The notes: generated from the sequence alone by a model not told the origin. A DNA stretch of 64,000 nucleotides from CAYZPB01 sp964568525 (GCA_964568525.1 CAZMPM010000002.1:14982-78981), one strand, 5' to 3'. Numbered from the stretch's first letter, positions 35,548 to 45,308 are shown. A program made the numbers and translations.

Positions 35548-36249
35548 TTAATCCCAACTTCTCTTTGTTACGGTTTCTCCATCGGCCATCTTACTTAATT
35601 CTATTTTATTAATTAAAATAAATTTAGAGCGATCTACCTGAATTAGATTCTCATCAGATAAACGATATAACAACCTACATACTACCTCTCTCGTCGAACC
35701 TATCTTAGCTGCCATTTCGTCTAGTGTCATATTCCGCGGAATCTGCTCGTTATCCACTTCTTCAAACTGATCAACCAATAGTCGCGCTAATCGATTGACT
35801 ACTGGATTAAATACAATTTCCTCCATAGCCATGTTCGCCTCAATTGTCCGTTGACTTAATTGCACGCACAGATCCCAAAGAGCATCTTTATTGTCCTTTA
35901 CAAGCGGCACAATATCATCACGATGCCACTGATAAATAGTAGTGTGTTTAAATGCAACAATTGCTGTAGGAGTCGGCTTATCATGAAACAGAGCATGTCC
36001 CCAGAAAGCATCCCCCTTGCCAAAAGACTTTAATATAAATTGTCTGCCCTCAGCAGAGTCCTTATTAGCATGAAGTAGCCCTTCCGCAACTATAATGACA
36101 TACGGAAAACAGTCGCCCATCAAACTAACCATTGCACCCTTTTCTAAATCGACCTTAACAGCACATTCTAATAATTTCCGTTTCTCTTCGCCCTTAAACT
36201 GGCGGAAAATTAGCTGGTCTGAAATTAAGTCTTCTAGCTCCCTCTGCAT
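35548..36249 (-). CDS. Crp/Fnr family transcriptional regulator (copy 2)
   Basis: 233 aa from the ATG at 36249 (GGAGGTG 11 nt upstream; a TTG at 36273 precedes that site and is unlikely). Beta-barrel sensor domain then winged helix with MAAKIGSTREVVCRLLYRLS. The recognition helix nearly matches that of copy 1, so both may read the same operator, while the sensor halves differ more. Points away from copy 1 with the membrane gene between. No cysteine cluster. Signal unknown. Confidence 0.9.
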   Translation of the reverse strand: MQRELEDLISDQLIFRQFKGEEKRKLLECAVKVDLEKGAMVSLMGDCFPYVIIVAEGLLHANKDSAEGRQFILKSFGKGDAFWGHALFHDKPTPTAIVAFKHTTIYQWHRDDIVPLVKDNKDALWDLCVQLSQRTIEANMAMEEIVFNPVVNRLARLLVDQFEEVDNEQIPRNMTLDEMAAKIGSTREVVCRLLYRLSDENLIQVDRSKFILINKIELSKMADGETVTKRSWD

Positions 36250-36361
36250 TATTACTAATTCACCTCCTAGCAACTTATAATCAAGCCTTCGGTCAATTTG
36301 CCTCCAGTCAATTATAACATATTTGTGAAATTATTATGTATAATCATTTACAAATTTTACA

Positions 36362-36790
36362 TTATTTCTGCTCGTTATAAATTTTTAGGATTTTTTCATA
36401 ATACTCTGGCAATGTCCGATCAAGTCTTTTTAATTTAAAATCCTCATCAATATAAACATGCTTTGTCTCGCCCTCCGCTAACAGCACTCCGTCCTTAGCC
36501 CTAATTACCTGATAACAAAAATTAGTTCGCACTCCAGTATGCTTAGAAATAGCAACGCGAATAATTAGTTCGTCATCATATTGAGCTGGGACATGATATT
36601 GGCAGTTAACATCAACAACAGGCATAAGCAAACCTGTTGCTTCCATCTCTTTATATGTAATCCCGATATGTTTAATCATTTCCGTACGCGCAATCTCAAA
36701 CCAGACAAAATAATTTGAATGATAAACTACTCCCATTTGATCCGTCTCTTGATAACGGACATCTACTTTTGTCGAAAACCAATTTTTCAT
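36362..36790 (-). CDS. Acyl-CoA thioesterase, YbgC/4HBT hot-dog family
   Basis: 142-aa hot-dog thioesterase. The catalytic region is YQETDQMGVVYHSNYFVWFE with the conserved Asp, followed by ARTEMIKHIGITY and the CQYHVPAQYDDEL strand. Hydrolyses short acyl-CoA by family. 10 nt after the malic enzyme gene in a ylbF-UPF0173-dnaE-malic enzyme-thioesterase run. Substrate not predictable. Confidence 0.88.
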   Translation of the reverse strand: MKNWFSTKVDVRYQETDQMGVVYHSNYFVWFEIARTEMIKHIGITYKEMEATGLLMPVVDVNCQYHVPAQYDDELIIRVAISKHTGVRTNFCYQVIRAKDGVLLAEGETKHVYIDEDFKLKRLDRTLPEYYEKILKIYNEQK

Positions 36791-36800
36791 TAGTTAATCC

Positions 36801-37991
36801 CTACTTTCTAATATCATCCCTAGCCAAGCCAGTTTTCCGAGCGGATTCCGCCACTGCACCAGCAACCGCCTGTGCAACTCGCTCATCAAAAGGATTAGGG
36901 ATTATATACTCTGAACTCAACTCATCTTTATTGATTAATCCAGCAATTGCTTGTGCAGCAGCAAGTTTCATCTCTTCATTAATATCGCTCGCTCGAACAT
37001 CTAATGCTCCACGAAAGACTCCAGGAAAAGCCAATACATTATTTACTTGGTTAGCATAATCAGAGCGACCAGTCGCAACCACCTTCGCCCCAGCATTTCG
37101 TGCCAAATCAGGCAAAATCTCCGGAACTGGATTCGCCAGCGCAAAAACAATCGGTTCTTCGCCCATCGTCGCGATCATCTCAGCTGTTAATGCGCCAGCA
37201 ACCGAGACACCGATAAATACGTCCGCTCCTTTTAAAGCATCCGCCAAAGACCCAACCAGTTGCCGATAATTCGTCATCTCTGCTAGCTCTTGTTTAACCG
37301 GAGTCATGTGGCAAGTCCTACCCTGATAAATAATACCCTGCGAATCACACATTATAACGTCGCGAACACCAAAACTAATCAGAAGCTTAATAATTGCTGT
37401 GCCGGAAGCGCCAGCACCATTGGCAACAACCTTTATCTCGTTAATGCTTTTGTTAACAATTTTAAGAGCATTGATTAGCCCTGCCAATACAACAATTGCA
37501 GTGCCATGCTGGTCATCGTGAAAAACCGGGATATCGAGCTCCTTTTTTAACCGTTGTTCAATTAGAAAACAATTCGGCGCCGCTATATCCTCTAAATTAA
37601 TTCCCCCAAAACTAGGTTCAATCAACTTTACAGTCTTAACAATCTCATCAACATCATTACTACGAATACAAATCGGAAAGGCATCTACGTTAGCAAACTT
37701 TTTAAATAGAGCCGCTTTCCCCTCCATCACCGGTAAGGAGGCCGCCGCTCCGATATCACCTAATCCAAGTACTGCAGAACCATCTGTAACAACAGCGACC
37801 ATATTGCCTTTTGCGGTGTAGTCATATATTTTGTCGGGATTATCTGCAATCGCGAGACTTGGAGCAGCTACACCTGGAGAATATGCTAAGCTCAGGTCCT
37901 TTGCTGTGTTCAACTCTACCTTGCTATTAACCTCAATTTTGCCCTGTTGATCCTTATGCATTTTTAACGATTCTTCATATAGCTTGTCCAA
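36801..37991 (-). CDS. NAD(P)-dependent malic enzyme
   Basis: Oxidative decarboxylation of malate to pyruvate. 396 aa, the short bacterial form without the phosphotransacetylase domain. Seen: LSLAYSPGVAAPSLAI, VAVVTDGSAVLGLGDIGA, the metal/catalytic region INLEDIAAPNCFLIE, PVFHDDQHGTAIVVLAGL, and the nucleotide fold VVANGAGASGTAIIKLL. Start TTG with GGAG 8 nt upstream. 26 nt after dnaE. Confidence 0.95.
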   Translation of the reverse strand: MDKLYEESLKMHKDQQGKIEVNSKVELNTAKDLSLAYSPGVAAPSLAIADNPDKIYDYTAKGNMVAVVTDGSAVLGLGDIGAAASLPVMEGKAALFKKFANVDAFPICIRSNDVDEIVKTVKLIEPSFGGINLEDIAAPNCFLIEQRLKKELDIPVFHDDQHGTAIVVLAGLINALKIVNKSINEIKVVANGAGASGTAIIKLLISFGVRDVIMCDSQGIIYQGRTCHMTPVKQELAEMTNYRQLVGSLADALKGADVFIGVSVAGALTAEMIATMGEEPIVFALANPVPEILPDLARNAGAKVVATGRSDYANQVNNVLAFPGVFRGALDVRASDINEEMKLAAAQAIAGLINKDELSSEYIIPNPFDERVAQAVAGAVAESARKTGLARDDIRK

Positions 37992-38017
37992 CTCGTCATC
38001 TCCATTTTGTCAAATTC

Positions 38018-41000
38018 TTAATCATTCGTTTTATTAGGCAGAACTACTGCATCTAATGTCACCATTTTATTCACAATAATTTTCGTGATCTCTTCATTAT
38101 GGCTAATTATACCTTCTATCAATATGCCGCGATCAAGCTCTAACTCCGCTTTATAACGGCGAAAAGCTTCTGGGAAAAAGATTAATTCCACTTCGTCTGC
38201 TAGTATTTCCAAACGAACGAAAGCCATCTGATCCTTTTTCTTCGTTAGAATTTGCTTAATATCAGTCACCAAGCCACCCAGTCTAACAATAGCTCGGTCA
38301 TCCAGCTGCTCAAGCTCATCATACTCATGCGTGGTATAGCGAGCAAGTATCTCCTGATAGGAGGATAATGGGTGTCCTGATAAATACAAGCCAAGTACCT
38401 CTTTCTCCTTTTTCAAGAGATCAATAAAAGGAAATTCTCTCACATCAATCCAATCGAATTCATTATTTACTTCATTTGTTAAATCATCAAAAAGGTAAAT
38501 TTGTAAGTCAGCTTCGAGTTTTCTTTTCTGATTAATTCGCTCAAGCAAGTCATCAAGATTGCCCATTAATTTAGCCCGATGTACACCGAAAGAATCGAAT
38601 GCACCACTTAAAATCAACGATTCCATAACCTTGCGTGTAGAAAGCTTTGAATCTGAATTCATGCAAAAATCAAGCACAGTCGCGCATTCACGTGTATTAT
38701 CACGTTCAGTCAAGATGGCATCAATTACGCTGTCACCAATATTTTTGATACCGGCTAGGCCAATTCGAATGCTACCATTTTCTATCGAAAAAGAGGCTTG
38801 GCTCTTCTTAACATCTGGTGGCAGGATCTCAATGCCTTTACGTCTTGCTTCCTCAATATACTCAACAACTTTTTTGCTGTTGCCCATCGATTCGGAAATT
38901 AAGGCTGTCATAAATTCAACCGAATAATTAGCCTTCAAATAAGCTGTCTGATAAGCAATCACGCTGTAGGCAACCGCATGCGATCTGTTGAAACCATAAT
39001 TGGCAAAGCGGACAATCATATCATAGACATCATTAGCAACGGCTTGATTGTAACCCTTCGATATCGCTCCCACCACAAAATGCTCTCGTTCCCGCTCCAG
39101 AATTTCGCGGTCCTTTTTGCTCACCGCACGCCGCAGTAAATCCGCCTCACCTAAGCTAAACCCCGCCATTGTTGATGCAATCTGCATGATTTGCTCCTGA
39201 TAAACGATAATTCCGTAAGTATCTCTAAGAATCGGCTCTAAACTTTCATGCGGATATTCTATCTTTTTGCGGCCATGTTTTGCAGCAATAAAGTCCGGGA
39301 TAAAATCCATCGGACCAGGCCGATAGAGTGCTACAACCGCTACAATATCCTCGAAATTTGATGGTTTTAATTCTCTTAGCACCTTATTAATACCAGCAGA
39401 CTCTAGTTGGAAAACGCCTTTGGTGTCACCATTTGCAAGCAATTGATAAGTAGCAGGATCATTTTCCGGAATATCATCGAGAATAATCCGCTTACCTGTC
39501 GTTTCTCCGATGAGCTTAATCGCCTTCTCAATAATCGTCAAGTTTCTGAGTCCTAGAAAATCCATTTTCAGCAGACCAATCTCCTCAAGTATTCCCATTG
39601 TATATTGAGAAAGGGACAGATTATCGATTCCCTGCTGTAGCGGGGTATATTCCGTCAATTGCTTATCAGCAATAATAACCCCCGCAGCATGAGTCGAATG
39701 ATGACGCGGCATTCCCTCAATCTTCATTGCAATGTCGATTAGCTGACGAAGCTGCGGGTCGTTATTATAGGCATCTTGCAAATCCTTAACATCGGCCAAA
39801 GCCCGTTCAATCGTTATTCCCACTTGCAGCGGAACAGCCTTAGCAATGCGGTCTACTTGGTTATATGGTATCCCCATTACGCGACCAACATCGCGAATTG
39901 CTGCCTTTGCCGCAAAAGTCCCAAAGGTAATAATCTGTGAGACATGGTCAAAACCATACTTCTCTGAGACGTATTGGATTACCTCATCGCGGCGCTCATA
40001 GTTAAAATCTATATCAATATCCGGCATATTAATCCGTTCCGGATTTAAAAATCGCTCGAACAAAAGTCCGTATTTAATCGGGTCCACATCGGTTATACCT
40101 AAGCAGTAGGCGATGATACTACCCGCCGCCGAACCACGACCTGGCCCCGTCATAATTCCTTCTTTATGAGCATATTTCATGAAATCCCAAACAATAAGAA
40201 AATAGTCAGCAAAACCCATGTTTTCGATTACTGAGAGCTCGTAATTTAGACGTTCAAGATGCTCAGATGTTGGCTTGGTATAGCGCTTTTCTGCACCTCT
40301 TGTTGCTAGTGCACGTAAATAATCGATTGCCGCTACTCCGTCCGCCAGCGGATAGCTAGGTAAGAGTGACTGCCCAAGCTCGATAGTAAGGTTGCACCGC
40401 TCGGCAATCTTTTGTGTGTTATCCACTGCATCAGGCCGATGGGCGAATCTTTTGCGCATGTGAGTCTCGTCAGAAAGAAAAAACTGGTCTGTTCCAAACT
40501 GCATGCGATTCGGATCATCAAGTGTCGTGCCCGTGCCAATTGTGATTAATACATCTTGAATTAGCGAGTCTGCCTGTTCAATATAATGAACGTCATTAGT
40601 AGCCACTAAAGGGATTCCTGTCTCCTCGCTCAATTTAATAATTGCAGGTATGACTCGCGCCTCTTCTGGCAGACCATGATCCTGCATCTCTAAATAAAAA
40701 TTATCCGCACCAAAAATTCTGCGATAAGTAAGCGCAGCGGTTTTGGCAGCTTCGTAATTATCAGCAAGTAACCAATCGTCTACCTCCCCAGACAGGCAGG
40801 CGCTAAGAGCAATAATGCCCTCGCTATATTTTTCTAGTGTCTCTTTATCTACACGCGGACGATAATAGAAACCCTCAAGATGACCAATTGATACTATCTT
40901 CATTAAATTGCGATAACCCTGTTCATTTGCAGCAAGCAACACAAGGTGATATGTCTTCATCTCCTGACGAGAAACACGCTCGGTGCGCTGTCCTGGAGTA

Positions 41001-41209
41001 ACATAGATTTCGCAACCGATGATTGGCTTAATCCCATTTTTGCGGCATGCCTGATAAAAGGGTATAGCACCATACATGCTACCGTGATCAGTAATCGCAA
41101 GTGCACTCATCCCAAGCTTTTTTGCGGCCGCCACAATATTGGTCACCCTAGCAGCACCATCAAGCAGACTATATTCAGTATGTACATGCAAATGAGTAAA
41201 ACCGGACAT
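38018..41209 (-). CDS. dnaE: DNA polymerase III alpha subunit DnaE
   Basis: Replicative polymerase of the DnaE type, 1063 aa, without the PolC proofreading exonuclease. N-terminal PHP domain (FTHLHVHTEYSLLDGA, ALAITDHGSMYGAIPF), palm with MPDIDIDFNYERRDEVIQYV, the GPGRGSAAGSIIAY loop, fingers, helix-hairpin-helix, and an OB domain near the C-terminus (IVRLGGLVTDIKQILTKKKD). In Bacilli this enzyme extends primers beside PolC; PolC is not in the window. Follows the UPF0173 gene by 23 nt. Confidence 0.97.
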   Translation of the reverse strand: MSGFTHLHVHTEYSLLDGAARVTNIVAAAKKLGMSALAITDHGSMYGAIPFYQACRKNGIKPIIGCEIYVTPGQRTERVSRQEMKTYHLVLLAANEQGYRNLMKIVSIGHLEGFYYRPRVDKETLEKYSEGIIALSACLSGEVDDWLLADNYEAAKTAALTYRRIFGADNFYLEMQDHGLPEEARVIPAIIKLSEETGIPLVATNDVHYIEQADSLIQDVLITIGTGTTLDDPNRMQFGTDQFFLSDETHMRKRFAHRPDAVDNTQKIAERCNLTIELGQSLLPSYPLADGVAAIDYLRALATRGAEKRYTKPTSEHLERLNYELSVIENMGFADYFLIVWDFMKYAHKEGIMTGPGRGSAAGSIIAYCLGITDVDPIKYGLLFERFLNPERINMPDIDIDFNYERRDEVIQYVSEKYGFDHVSQIITFGTFAAKAAIRDVGRVMGIPYNQVDRIAKAVPLQVGITIERALADVKDLQDAYNNDPQLRQLIDIAMKIEGMPRHHSTHAAGVIIADKQLTEYTPLQQGIDNLSLSQYTMGILEEIGLLKMDFLGLRNLTIIEKAIKLIGETTGKRIILDDIPENDPATYQLLANGDTKGVFQLESAGINKVLRELKPSNFEDIVAVVALYRPGPMDFIPDFIAAKHGRKKIEYPHESLEPILRDTYGIIVYQEQIMQIASTMAGFSLGEADLLRRAVSKKDREILEREREHFVVGAISKGYNQAVANDVYDMIVRFANYGFNRSHAVAYSVIAYQTAYLKANYSVEFMTALISESMGNSKKVVEYIEEARRKGIEILPPDVKKSQASFSIENGSIRIGLAGIKNIGDSVIDAILTERDNTRECATVLDFCMNSDSKLSTRKVMESLILSGAFDSFGVHRAKLMGNLDDLLERINQKRKLEADLQIYLFDDLTNEVNNEFDWIDVREFPFIDLLKKEKEVLGLYLSGHPLSSYQEILARYTTHEYDELEQLDDRAIVRLGGLVTDIKQILTKKKDQMAFVRLEILADEVELIFFPEAFRRYKAELELDRGILIEGIISHNEEITKIIVNKMVTLDAVVLPNKTND

Positions 41210-41232
41210 TGAATGTTCTCCCTATAATAAAA

Positions 41233-41919
41233 TTAGATTGTCACTGCTTTATTTGTTGATAAAATTTCGCCAGCAAGCCCTTTTTTAGCTAGTTCATTAA
41301 CAAATATCTGAGGGTCCTGCACTGTCGTCGGAAAAGTATTGTAGTGAATCGGAATAGTTTTTTTTGCCTTAATCAATGAGGCGGCAATTAATGCATCATC
41401 AATCCCCATGGTAAAGTTATCACCAATTGGTAATAGAGCAATATCCAGCTGTTCTTTTTCTAACAGCCGCATATCGCTAAACAATGCTGTATCGCCAGCG
41501 TGATAAATTTTTTTGCCATCCATTTCAATTAACACGCCACTCGGTACACCCGTGTAAGTGATTTCCCTAGTAAAATTATTAATAATTGAAGAGCTATGGA
41601 AAGCCGGCATTACTTTAAGTCTGCCAAAAGGAAACTGAAAGCTACCACCGATATTTACAGCATGTGTGTGCAAATTCTCCCAGCTTAAATGTATAGCCAA
41701 TTCATATGGTGCAATCACTAAAGCATCATTGTGTCGAGCAATCTCAATCGTATCGCCTAAATGATCGCCATGACCATGCGTAACATAAATAAAATCAACT
41801 TTAACCTCTTTTGCTGTTATTTTAGTATGTGGATTGTCAGTAATAAACGGATCAATAATTAATGAATAATTCTCACCGATGAGCTCAACGCAACTATGAC
41901 CGTGATACCTAATATCCAT
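41233..41919 (-). CDS. UPF0173 metal-dependent hydrolase (metallo-beta-lactamase fold)
   Basis: 228 aa. Metal ligands in VTHGHGDHLGDTIEIA, a late HAGDTALFSDM, and IPIHYNTFPT. The N-terminal IRYHGHSCVEL and LIIDPFITDNPHT are family hallmarks. Function of UPF0173 proteins is unsettled. Same orientation as dnaE. Confidence 0.92.
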   Translation of the reverse strand: MDIRYHGHSCVELIGENYSLIIDPFITDNPHTKITAKEVKVDFIYVTHGHGDHLGDTIEIARHNDALVIAPYELAIHLSWENLHTHAVNIGGSFQFPFGRLKVMPAFHSSSIINNFTREITYTGVPSGVLIEMDGKKIYHAGDTALFSDMRLLEKEQLDIALLPIGDNFTMGIDDALIAASLIKAKKTIPIHYNTFPTTVQDPQIFVNELAKKGLAGEILSTNKAVTI

Positions 41920-41938
41920 AACAAATCACCTCATATTT

Positions 41939-42298
41939 TTATTCTTCAGAAACACTGCCTTTTGGCGCCAATTCTTGAATTGGTTCATTGATAATTTTGT
42001 AAACATCGTTAAGTATCACGCTAAATTGACGTTCCACTTCGAACAACTGTTTAATATCCTCATCTTCGAGCAGTTCAGCATAGTCAACATTAAGTGCCTC
42101 AATCTCTTCCTGCGGCAACTCTTCTCCCGCTTCACTTCTCCCGAATAGTTCCATCTGTTTCAATTGATAGGCTTTAATTTTCTCAAATTTTGCAGGTGAG
42201 TTATTAATCTTATTCGATAATTGTTTGAAGTTAATGTAACTTTCCTCTTTCACTAATGCCGCTGCAAACTCATAAGCTTTATCATAAATATTTGCCAT
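41939..42298 (-). CDS. YlbF/YmcA/YheA-family protein
   Basis: About 119 aa, all-helical and acidic: MANIYDKAYEFAAALVKEES, FKQLSNKINNSPAKFEKIKA, LFEVERQFSVILNDVYKII. This matches the YlbF/YheA family. Two members act in the Y-complex that influences RNase Y in Bacillus; the YheA-like member is undefined. The ATG at 42298 follows AGGAGG at 7 nt. Head of the run towards dnaE. Confidence 0.8.
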   Translation of the reverse strand: MANIYDKAYEFAAALVKEESYINFKQLSNKINNSPAKFEKIKAYQLKQMELFGRSEAGEELPQEEIEALNVDYAELLEDEDIKQLFEVERQFSVILNDVYKIINEPIQELAPKGSVSEE

Positions 42299-42362
42299 TT
42301 GAAAACCTCCTATATATGTACTATATTTCATTATACCTTAATTATGCCTAATAAAAAAACAA

Positions 42363-42390
42363 AAGATAGAAGAGAAAACTCTTCTATCTT
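42363..42390 (-). terminator. Terminator of the Tad-like operon
   Basis: Perfect 12-bp stem AAGATAGAAGAG / CTCTTCTATCTT with a 4-nt loop; minus-strand T-run TTTTGTTTTTTT follows. The hairpin covers the stop codon of the last gene (TAG at 42386-42384). Confidence 0.9.
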
Positions 42391-42851
42391 AAATTTGCTT
42401 TCCATTCATGTGCAGCAACCGCAGTTATATCGGGGGTTGATTTTGTCAGACCGTATTTAGATGGCCCAGCGTTAATCGCCACAACAACAGTCGGCTCTTT
42501 TACCACAATCTCAACATCAATATCATTTTTGCTAAAGATATAAGGATAGTCAGTGTTTAGGTCATCAAAATAATTAATCGTATACTCAACTGGTTCTGAC
42601 CAGTAGTAACCGACCTCCATACTATTTTCAATAACTCTGCGAGCAGCTCGATTACCCTCTGCTTGATTGAAAACTAGATAACCATCTTTATATTGCGTTA
42701 ACGAGATAAATTGTGCTGCAGCAGCAGCTGATTCTTCTGCAATGAACTTTAATAAATGAAGTTGCTCTTGATGCTTATTATAATCTGCTTGAAAATTTGT
42801 AAAAATTACAAAAACGATAAATAATGAAATACCAATAATATATGATTTCAT
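42384..42851 (-). CDS. TadE/TadG-like pseudopilin candidate
   Basis: 155 aa with an N-terminal membrane helix (MKSYIIGISLFIVFVIFTNF) and an extracytoplasmic remainder with repeated A residues (FIAEESAAAAAQFIS) typical of the helical stalk of TadE-like minor pilins. No Flp-type cleavage site G/A-x4-E-Y is evident. It ends the Tad-like operon and overlaps the previous gene by 4 nt. Assignment rests on architecture and context. Confidence 0.65.
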   Translation of the reverse strand: MKSYIIGISLFIVFVIFTNFQADYNKHQEQLHLLKFIAEESAAAAAQFISLTQYKDGYLVFNQAEGNRAARRVIENSMEVGYYWSEPVEYTINYFDDLNTDYPYIFSKNDIDVEIVVKEPTVVVAINAGPSKYGLTKSTPDITAVAAHEWKANLR

Positions 42852-43261
42852 ATAGGCAACAGCTCACTTGGAACCTCTCCACTAATAATGTATTCGTAAC
42901 TATTGGCTTGATCACTAATTCCATAAAAGATATTTGCTGCAATAATCTTGTCAATTGGTATACCGACTTCAAAATATATCATTTCTCTCTCATCAAAATT
43001 ATCTAAGCGGTATTTAGGGGTTGTTGTCGCTTCAATTCTTACTTTAGATGGCTCAACCTTTAACTTTGTGGCGAGTTGAATCCTTAACTCATCAAGGTTT
43101 GATTGCTTGAAGTAGCCGTCAGTTCGTGCCTTTTGAGCCGAATTATAAACAATATTATTTGCGGTTTGAATCTTATAATGATTAATCTGATTAATTGACC
43201 ACTGTAATGGGAAAAAAATTAATACAAGAAATATTGCAAAGCCTACTATATATTCTTTCAT
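42848..43261 (-). CDS. TadE-like minor pilin candidate
   Basis: 137 aa, one N-terminal helix (MKEYIVGFAIFLVLIFFPLQ), then IQTANNIVYNSAQKARTDGY, similar in layout to TadE proteins with their small-residue stalk. The C-terminal part is beta-rich. Lies between the pilin-like peptide and another TadE-like gene. Unrecognised by sequence alone; context gives the call. Confidence 0.65.
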   Translation of the reverse strand: MKEYIVGFAIFLVLIFFPLQWSINQINHYKIQTANNIVYNSAQKARTDGYFKQSNLDELRIQLATKLKVEPSKVRIEATTTPKYRLDNFDEREMIYFEVGIPIDKIIAANIFYGISDQANSYEYIISGEVPSELLPI

Positions 43262-43276
43262 TACTTACCTCTTCAA

Positions 43277-43441
43277 TTATGGTGTTATTGGGGCGCCTTT
43301 CACATCCTTAATTTCGCCAATCATGGTTGTAGCAAGTGTTTCAGTCCCTGATTTTAAGCTATCGCCTTCGCCTAACACCAGTGTGTTAGCAATAAAAACT
43401 CCTAAAATAATCAGTGCTACAGTAACAATTAATTGTTTCAT
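43277..43441 (-). CDS. 54-aa pilin-like peptide (Flp candidate)
   Basis: Short frame MKQLIVTVALIILGVFIANT, then LVLGEGDSLKSGTETLATTM, then IGEIKDVKGAPITP and a stop. GAGGTG lies 5 nt before the ATG. One hydrophobic helix begins almost at the N-terminus and a small polar tail follows, the size and shape of Flp pilins or of cleaved-leader-less structural subunits. It sits where Tad loci carry flp, after TadC and before TadE-like genes. No classic Flp cleavage motif, so processing is uncertain. Confidence 0.65.
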   Translation of the reverse strand: MKQLIVTVALIILGVFIANTLVLGEGDSLKSGTETLATTMIGEIKDVKGAPITP

Positions 43442-43456
43442 TTTTTCACCTCGATT

Positions 43457-44341
43457 CTAATTTATATATAATTGAATATTATTAATTGCCTCAAGATAGT
43501 AAACAATAACTACAAAATTTAACATAATGGCAACAGTGGTCACAATTACACTAAAATAAATAAGATTGCTTCTATTTTCATTAGCAATTAAACGATTAGT
43601 TTCACGCTCCTTTCTAATAAGTTGAAGTAAGAGATCTATTTGTGCTATCAAATCCTCAGTTGTTAAATCATCTAATTTTTTTAAAATGACTGTCAGTTCG
43701 CGTGCGATGCGAGTACCTATTGCTTCGCTAAATAGATTGCCCGCATTATTAGTCTGCCCCAATTCCCAAAGTGAAATCATTTTCCCAATTACCGGTTTTG
43801 TTAAGTTAGCCGATTTATACAGCGTGCTTAAAATGTAATTTGCACTGTAATTCTTATATTTACTGGCAGTTGCAAGATTTTTTAAATGTAATGTTAATTT
43901 ATATAATTCAAAATCAATCTGCTTTTTATGCTTGTTTTCCAGGAACTCGAGAAGATATTTATATGGAGTTTTCTTCCCGAGAAATATTGTCTTCGGGAAA
44001 AATACAAAGTAGAGAGAAATAACAAGGATAAATAGCATTTGTAATACGGAGTTAGTGTTGATAGTTAACATTATTAGACCCAAGAAGATTGTTATAACTA
44101 GCAAAATTCCATGGAGAAAAATGTAGCGACTTGTATTTATTGTGGTCATAAGGAGTTTGTCTGTAGATGCAACCTGTTGATTAGTAATTAATTTGTAGTA
44201 TCTTTCTTTAATCACAAAAAAACTACGACTTGTAAAATCGATTGGCACCCGCCTCGCGGCTACAAACCGTGTACTTAAAATAAATAAAGATAATAACGCT
44301 AGTGATGTAATAATAATGGGATAAATGATATTGATATTCAT
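43457..44341 (-). CDS. TadC-like inner-membrane platform protein
   Basis: 294 aa with N-terminal helix (residues 5-24), a helix pair at about 75-115 and a C-terminal helix pair at about 262-285, the layout of type II secretion F-domain proteins. The soluble part contains KPVIGKMISLWELGQTNNAG and a late LDDLTTEDLIAQIDLLLQL. Adjacent to a TadB-like gene (7 nt). The pair would form the assembly platform. Sequence divergence is high; identity comes from topology and order. Confidence 0.72.
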   Translation of the reverse strand: MNINIIYPIIITSLALLSLFILSTRFVAARRVPIDFTSRSFFVIKERYYKLITNQQVASTDKLLMTTINTSRYIFLHGILLVITIFLGLIMLTINTNSVLQMLFILVISLYFVFFPKTIFLGKKTPYKYLLEFLENKHKKQIDFELYKLTLHLKNLATASKYKNYSANYILSTLYKSANLTKPVIGKMISLWELGQTNNAGNLFSEAIGTRIARELTVILKKLDDLTTEDLIAQIDLLLQLIRKERETNRLIANENRSNLIYFSVIVTTVAIMLNFVVIVYYLEAINNIQLYIN

Positions 44342-44348
44342 CGTAAAT

Positions 44349-45308
44349 TTAAAAATCTCTTTTCCTTTTTTTTATTAAAATATAGATTCCACTATTTATA
44401 ATCATAAATATAAGAATTAAAGCGAAAAACTTTAGCCCAATCGTGTTATAAAACTGATAATCAACATACTTTGAGAAATCAAAACCAATTATGGCAACCA
44501 TCGCATAAACACTAAATAAATAGACTGCCGGCGTAACATATTTAATCATAAAGAGCGCTTCATTATTCTGCTGGCGATCTTTTTCATAGATGCTGTTCAT
44601 TGTTTTTGATTCTTCTAGTATATCCTCTAATGATTGATAAACATTTTCCCCATAAACTAAGCTATATTTTAGGTTCTCAGATAGAATTGCAGACCAGTTC
44701 GTCTTTAATGCATAATTGAAATTATCGACCGAACTAATTATTACCGCATCCGAGTCAGCCTGTTTAATTGCAAAACTTAATCTAATCAGTGCCTTTTGTA
44801 GATAGGGTGCGCTTGTTAAACGAGGAATCGTCTGGTCAATTGCTTCATACATATTAAAGTGATTAATACGATATTGACTTAGCAGTTCTACTATTAGCAG
44901 CTCCACTTCATTGCTACCTGCAAATCTCAGCTTTTGCAGCCTAAGCAACAGTAACAGATATGGTATCGCCCCTAACAAAAAAGATATACAAATTATAATA
45001 AATATGTTGCTTCCAACCGTATAAAGAACCAGTGCTGTAAAAACCGCAATAAAGAATGAACCAACTATTAATAGATATGTATTCTCTTTTTTATTAATAG
45101 CAAAAGTAGTTTCAGCAAGAAGAAATAACCTATTAAAATATTTGGTCAATATTGTATTATCCTCACGCATCTGAATCTCTTTATACCTACTATAAATACT
45201 CATTCGGCGATGAAGTCGTTGGAAAAATGGAAGACAAGCCAATATAATCCCAACCAGCAAGAATAAAGAAAAACCTAGATAGACAATGATATTAGTAATT
45301 TCAATCAT
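44349..45308 (-). CDS. TadB-like inner-membrane platform protein
   Basis: 319 aa; helix at residues 8-27, a pair at about 78-120, and a C-terminal pair at about 255-310. The central cytoplasmic domain has EVELLIVELLSQYRINHFNM and YGENVYQSLEDILEESKTMN, reminiscent of the T2SSF fold of TadB. Follows the second ATPase by 4 nt. Confidence 0.72.
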   Translation of the reverse strand: MIEITNIIVYLGFSLFLLVGIILACLPFFQRLHRRMSIYSRYKEIQMREDNTILTKYFNRLFLLAETTFAINKKENTYLLIVGSFFIAVFTALVLYTVGSNIFIIICISFLLGAIPYLLLLLRLQKLRFAGSNEVELLIVELLSQYRINHFNMYEAIDQTIPRLTSAPYLQKALIRLSFAIKQADSDAVIISSVDNFNYALKTNWSAILSENLKYSLVYGENVYQSLEDILEESKTMNSIYEKDRQQNNEALFMIKYVTPAVYLFSVYAMVAIIGFDFSKYVDYQFYNTIGLKFFALILIFMIINSGIYILIKKRKRDF

